NCBI GenBank assembly: GCA_946800325.1
Contig: OX326956.1
Span: 23,286,356 to 23,350,355, forward strand
Length of the DNA stretch: 64,000 bases
Direction: 5' to 3'
Origin: Luzula sylvatica
Taxonomy: Eukaryota > Streptophyta > Magnoliopsida > Poales > Juncaceae
Positions 60,411 to 64,000 of this stretch are shown here, in pieces; the first letter of the stretch is position 1, and each line of letters starts with the position of its first letter. The position numbers were made by a program, and so were the translations under genes. The notes under the pieces were generated by a model that worked only from the letters and a program-made list of their open reading frames with translations, was not told the DNA's origin and made no database searches.

Positions 60411-62617
60411 ATGAATCCGAGAGGTAGATTTTCTCAGGGAATGGGCGAAGGCCGTGGCGGAAACCCTAGACCTAATAATCCTATGTATTATGGGCGAAAT
60501 GCTAACCCTAACCCTAACTCAAATTACTATGGGCGAAACCCTAACACTAACCCCAATTACAACAACCAGTATCCAAACCCTCAGAATCAGTATGTACAAA
60601 GAAATCAGCAACAACAGTTCCAGCAAAACCAGTCGCAACAACAGCAACAACAACAACAGCAACAGCAGCAATGGATCCGAAGGAATCAGAATCAGAATCA
60701 GAATCAGAATGTAAGCAGCTCTCCTTCTGGCACTAGAGAAGCCACTCCGACACAAGCTCAACCTGATTTGACGAATTTAAGGTACTCACGAATTAGAAAA
60801 GCTTGATATTTTTAGTCTATTTCTCTGAATTTAAACCTTTTTTTTTTAATTTCATTGCTTGTTTCAGTATTCAAGATTGGAAATCTCAGTTGAATATTCC
60901 TGCACCAGATACACGACACAGGACCGAGGTAATCCCAATTCCCCATTTTACAAATCCTTCATAACTCGATTCAAACTCACAAATCAATCCATCAAATCAG
61001 GACGTGACAGCAACAAAAGGAAACGAATTCGAGGATTACTTTCTGAAAAGGGAATTACTAATGGGTATTTACGAAAAAGGATTTGAAAAACCCTCCCCGA
61101 TCCAAGAAGAAAGCATCCCAATTGCCCTCACCGGCAGCGACATCATCGCCCGAGCCAAAAACGGCACCGGAAAAACCGCCGCTTATTGCATTCCCGCCCT
61201 CGAAAAAATCGACCCCGAAAAAAACGCCATTCAAGGTACACTTTTTTAATATTCATATACTTTTTTTTTTATTTCGTCTATTAATTTTGTTATTTTGTCA
61301 GTGCTGATATTGGTACCGACAAGAGAACTAGCCATGCAAACATCGCAAGTATGTAAAGAAATAGGAAAATACCTTAAAATAGAAGTAATGGTCACAACTG
61401 GAGGCACCAGTTTACAAGACGACATTTGTCGACTGTACCAAAAAGTCCACATGGTCGTCGGTACGCCAGGTCGAATTCTCGATCTCACCAAAAAAGGCAT
61501 CTGCATTCTCCAAAACTGCTCCATGCTCGTCCTCGACGAGGTATACCACTTTTTCATTTTCCCCCTCCATTCATCTCAAAATTACAAAAATGCCACTGAA
61601 TGTTTCTTTCTTACCAGGCAGACAAGCTTCTGACGCCGGAATTCCAGCCGTCAGTGGAGCATTTAATCAGTTTCATCCCTCCAACCCGACAAATCCTTCT
61701 CTTCTCCGCGACTTTCCCCGTAACGGTGAAGTCGTTCAAGGACAATTACGTGCCTCGAGCCTTCGTGATAAATCTCATGGAGGAATTGACTCTCAAAGGA
61801 ATCACTCAATTCTACGCATTCGTCGAGGAGAAGCAAAAAGTTCACTGCCTCAATACTCTCTTCTCCAAGGTTTGTTAACAGTGGACTTTTTTTGATGATT
61901 TGGTTGACTTTTGTTGACTTTTTGTTTTTGGGTGTAGTTGCAAATAAACCAGTCGATAATATTCTGTAATTCGGTGAATCGAGTGGAGTTGTTGGCGAAG
62001 AAAATTACCGAGTTGGGATATTCGTGTTTTTATATCCACGCGAAGATGCTTCAGGATCATAGGAACCGAGTGTTTCATGATTTTCGTAACGGTGCTTGTA
62101 GGAATTTGGTCTGTACCGGTACGTGTTTATTTACGATTTTGCCACTGGTTTTGCAGAGGGGTAAATTTGTAATTTTGCTGATGTTGTTTGTGTAGATTTG
62201 TTTACGAGGGGGATAGATATACAGGCGGTGAATGTGGTGATAAATTTTGATTTTCCTAAGAATTCCGAGACGTATCTTCACAGGGTATGTTTTTATTTTA
62301 TTTATCTTATTATTTTTGTTAAGTAATCTATACTTTTATTTGTTGATATACTGTGTTGAATGTTTATAGGTTGGTAGGTCTGGAAGATTTGGGCATTTAG
62401 GTTTAGCCGTGAATTTGATTACTTTTGAGGATCGCTTTAACTTGTAAGTTTATTATTTATTACTTTATTTCTAATAATTATTATATTTTCTGTTTTTTTT
62501 AAATATTTATATATTGATTTTTTTTATTATTATTGTAGGTACCGAATTGAGCAAGAATTAGGGACGGAAATAAAAACTATACCGCCACATATTGATCAGG
62601 CTGTATATTGTGGTTGA
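60411..62617 (+). CDS. DEAD-box ATP-dependent RNA helicase, DDX6/Dhh1 class (RH6/RH8/RH12-like)
   Basis: Nine exons encode 526 residues: 60411-60781, 60868-60928, 61001-61235, 61302-61540, 61618-61869, 61938-62118, 62196-62284, 62370-62443 and 62539-62617; all introns are GT-AG. The N-terminal 120 residues are low complexity (Asn/Pro/Gly, then a Gln run and an NQ run), as in plant RH6/RH8/RH12. Core motifs: Q motif Gln179, GTGKT 199-203, PTRELA 228-233, TPGR, DEAD 301-304 split by an intron, SAT 332-334, RGID 451-454 and [10 protein letters not shown] 475-484. The C-terminus [11 protein letters not shown] is family-specific. These proteins unwind or clamp RNA in cytoplasmic P-bodies, promoting decapping and translational repression. 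An upstream in-frame TTG at 60399 was rejected in favour of ATG 60411. Confidence 0.96.
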
Positions 62618-62619
62618 CC

Positions 62620-63335
62620 CAAGCTTCCAGATATGAAAATATTTTTGTCCTTTTTTGTGAGCGGAAATAATTTGAGGGTTACCTCTGTAAATACGTCCTA
62701 ATCAAGTAAGTAACATTGTTTACTAATATTTTAATTCAATTATATATTTATTTACTTATTAATTCCTTTTTTTTTGTGTATGCAGGGTTATTATTTTATC
62801 GCCTTGTTGAGGGGTATATATATTATTACAGACTCACATTAAGGGGACAAAAATTCAAACTAAACTTTACCTTTTATTTTACTTAGTGAAATTCATGAGG
62901 TCAATTCATAGAGCTTGTTTCAGGCTCTCTTTCCTCCCTTTAAAAATTTAGTTTCAATTTTTCTCATAATTGCACTATTATTTTATGAGAAGTTAGTTAA
63001 ATCAGAAGATTTTAGTACTCAGCATAATAAAATACTTTCATTGATGAATTTTCCTGATCTATGCATTAAAACTTTGCTACTTCTATTTTTTTTTTTTTTT
63101 TACTATTTTCTGAATTTTATAATGTCCCGAAGCATTGTTTTTAAAATCGGATCGGACAGGTGGTTAGACTGAAATAACCTGCTAAATTTGAAATTATTTG
63201 GAGAAAAATAACCCTACATATCCAATATCAATCTTAAATACATCAATATCCTTCAAAAAATGACAATACAGGTTGAAAATTTACCTTTTATTTTTAAAGG
63301 CATTCTCAATATGAAAATATCCATGTGCACATTTT
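62620..63335. other. 3' flank of the helicase gene, nothing else recognised
   Basis: Contains the likely 3' UTR and possibly a 3'-UTR intron (CAAGTAAGT at about 62704, AG at about 62786). The plus-strand frame at 62915-63172 is Phe/Leu-rich low complexity. No family recognised. Confidence 0.4.
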
Positions 63336-63339
63336 TTTG

Positions 63340-63790
63340 TAAAACCGGGAAATATCGGCCTCTTGTGGTGACATGAAACCGAAGTGGTTACCCTCCCGGC
63401 CAAGAGACGGTTGCAAATGACATCTTTAGGAAATTATGACATGAGACGCAAAAGAGGAAGTAAACTAATGTTCAAAGAGAGTTTCTTTCGAAATCCATCT
63501 TGAATAGTCCCTCGAGTAGTGAACTAATGTTTTGGCTCTCAATATCCAAAATTCCCAATCCGCCATATATTTTGGAAAGGCATGGTCATCTGAAAAAAAA
63601 ACTCTTATAGTACGCGACAGTTGAGCTAACGGGATAATCTAAGAAAGCTCTTATAATACTGCTTTTATCAAAGTTGCGCGTCCTCCTATTATTAACATCC
63701 AACCTTACCAACCGTTAAGACGCATCCTGACTTTCTTTAGCAGCGATAACAATGTTACTTTTGTAGACTTCTTTATTGATAAGGGAGTCC
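63340..63790 (-). pseudogene. LINE reverse-transcriptase C-terminal relic
   Basis: Minus-strand frames contain IIGGRATLIKAVL (about 63,695-63,655) and, in another frame, IYGGLGILDIESQNISSLL (about 63,570-63,510). These correspond to the consecutive GGRxTLIKsVLsslP and GGLGirdl blocks of plant LINE ORF2 proteins. Stops and at least one frameshift separate them. Neither an endonuclease domain nor a tail is seen; the left end runs into AT-rich DNA. 63,800 to the window end holds no further recognisable feature. Confidence 0.75.
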
Positions 63791-64000
63791 AAGGTGGTTA
63801 ATCGGCAGAGTTATCGCTTGGCAATTGAGCATGGAGGAAAGAGTGGGCGATGATAGGTCATTAGGTATTGCAATTGGTGCGTAACGTAATTTTGCTCAAT
63901 AATAAAAAAAAAAATGAAAAATATGAGAGATTTTTTTTTGGAGTTCCGAAGAAGTTGGGTTTTTTTGGAATATCAAGAAAAATTAGGATTTTTTTTGAAA

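Noticed and set aside
60502..60523. Interstitial telomere sequence
   Set aside because: Only about two and a half units, in frame within a conserved Asn-Pro-rich coding exon.
60519..60761. Minus-strand Leu-rich frame
   Set aside because: Antisense of the Gln/Asn-rich first exon of the helicase.

Overview
The window is nuclear DNA of a flowering plant, almost certainly a eudicot. It is very AT-rich, its genes are split by short GT-AG introns, and it carries R2R3-MYB and two-LIM-domain genes, non-autonomous Helitrons, MITEs, tRNA-derived SINEs and copia/LINE relics. I could not place the species.

Layout. (1) 1-18,580 is one uninterrupted satellite array entering from the left edge. It holds two related subfamilies of about 175-180 bp monomers (1 to about 11,510, then about 11,510-18,580). 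Both show higher-order repeat structure, and a SINE with a perfect 15-bp target-site duplication (TSD) sits inside the array. (2) 18,600-21,870 is a graveyard of retroelement-type coding relics on the minus strand: a copia gag pseudogene next to a zinc-knuckle/DUF4283-type reading frame with a single internal stop. (3) 23,419-24,376 (minus) is a complete four-exon PLIM2-type LIM protein gene. (4) 26,540-27,530 (plus) is a three-exon R2R3-MYB gene with a 79-bp tandem repeat directly upstream of its TATA box. (5) 27,540-45,230 is gene-poor and packed with Helitrons, MITEs, SINEs, Micron-like elements in (TA)n tracts, a solo LTR, and a tRNA-Gly gene or pseudogene. (6) 45,372-46,358 (plus) is a second R2R3-MYB gene with the same exon structure as the first, probably a dispersed duplicate. 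(7) 46,360-60,010 is again mobile DNA: MITEs, three plus-strand Helitron copies, a 1.5-kb solo LTR nested in one of them, and a LINE fragment. (8) 60,411-62,617 (plus) is a complete nine-exon DEAD-box RNA helicase of the DDX6/Dhh1 (RH6/RH8/RH12) class. A LINE reverse-transcriptase relic follows at about 63,340-63,790 (minus).

Only four loci look like intact host genes: one LIM protein (actin bundling), two MYB regulators and one mRNA-decay/translation-repression helicase. They do not form a pathway. The most unusual signal is in the solo LTR at 52,612-54,160. Its presumed U3 holds about nine pairs of a 14-bp palindrome, TCCGTTRYAACGGA, whose half-sites match the animal/plant MYB core YAACGG. 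Partners in each pair start 20-22 bp apart, about two DNA helical turns.
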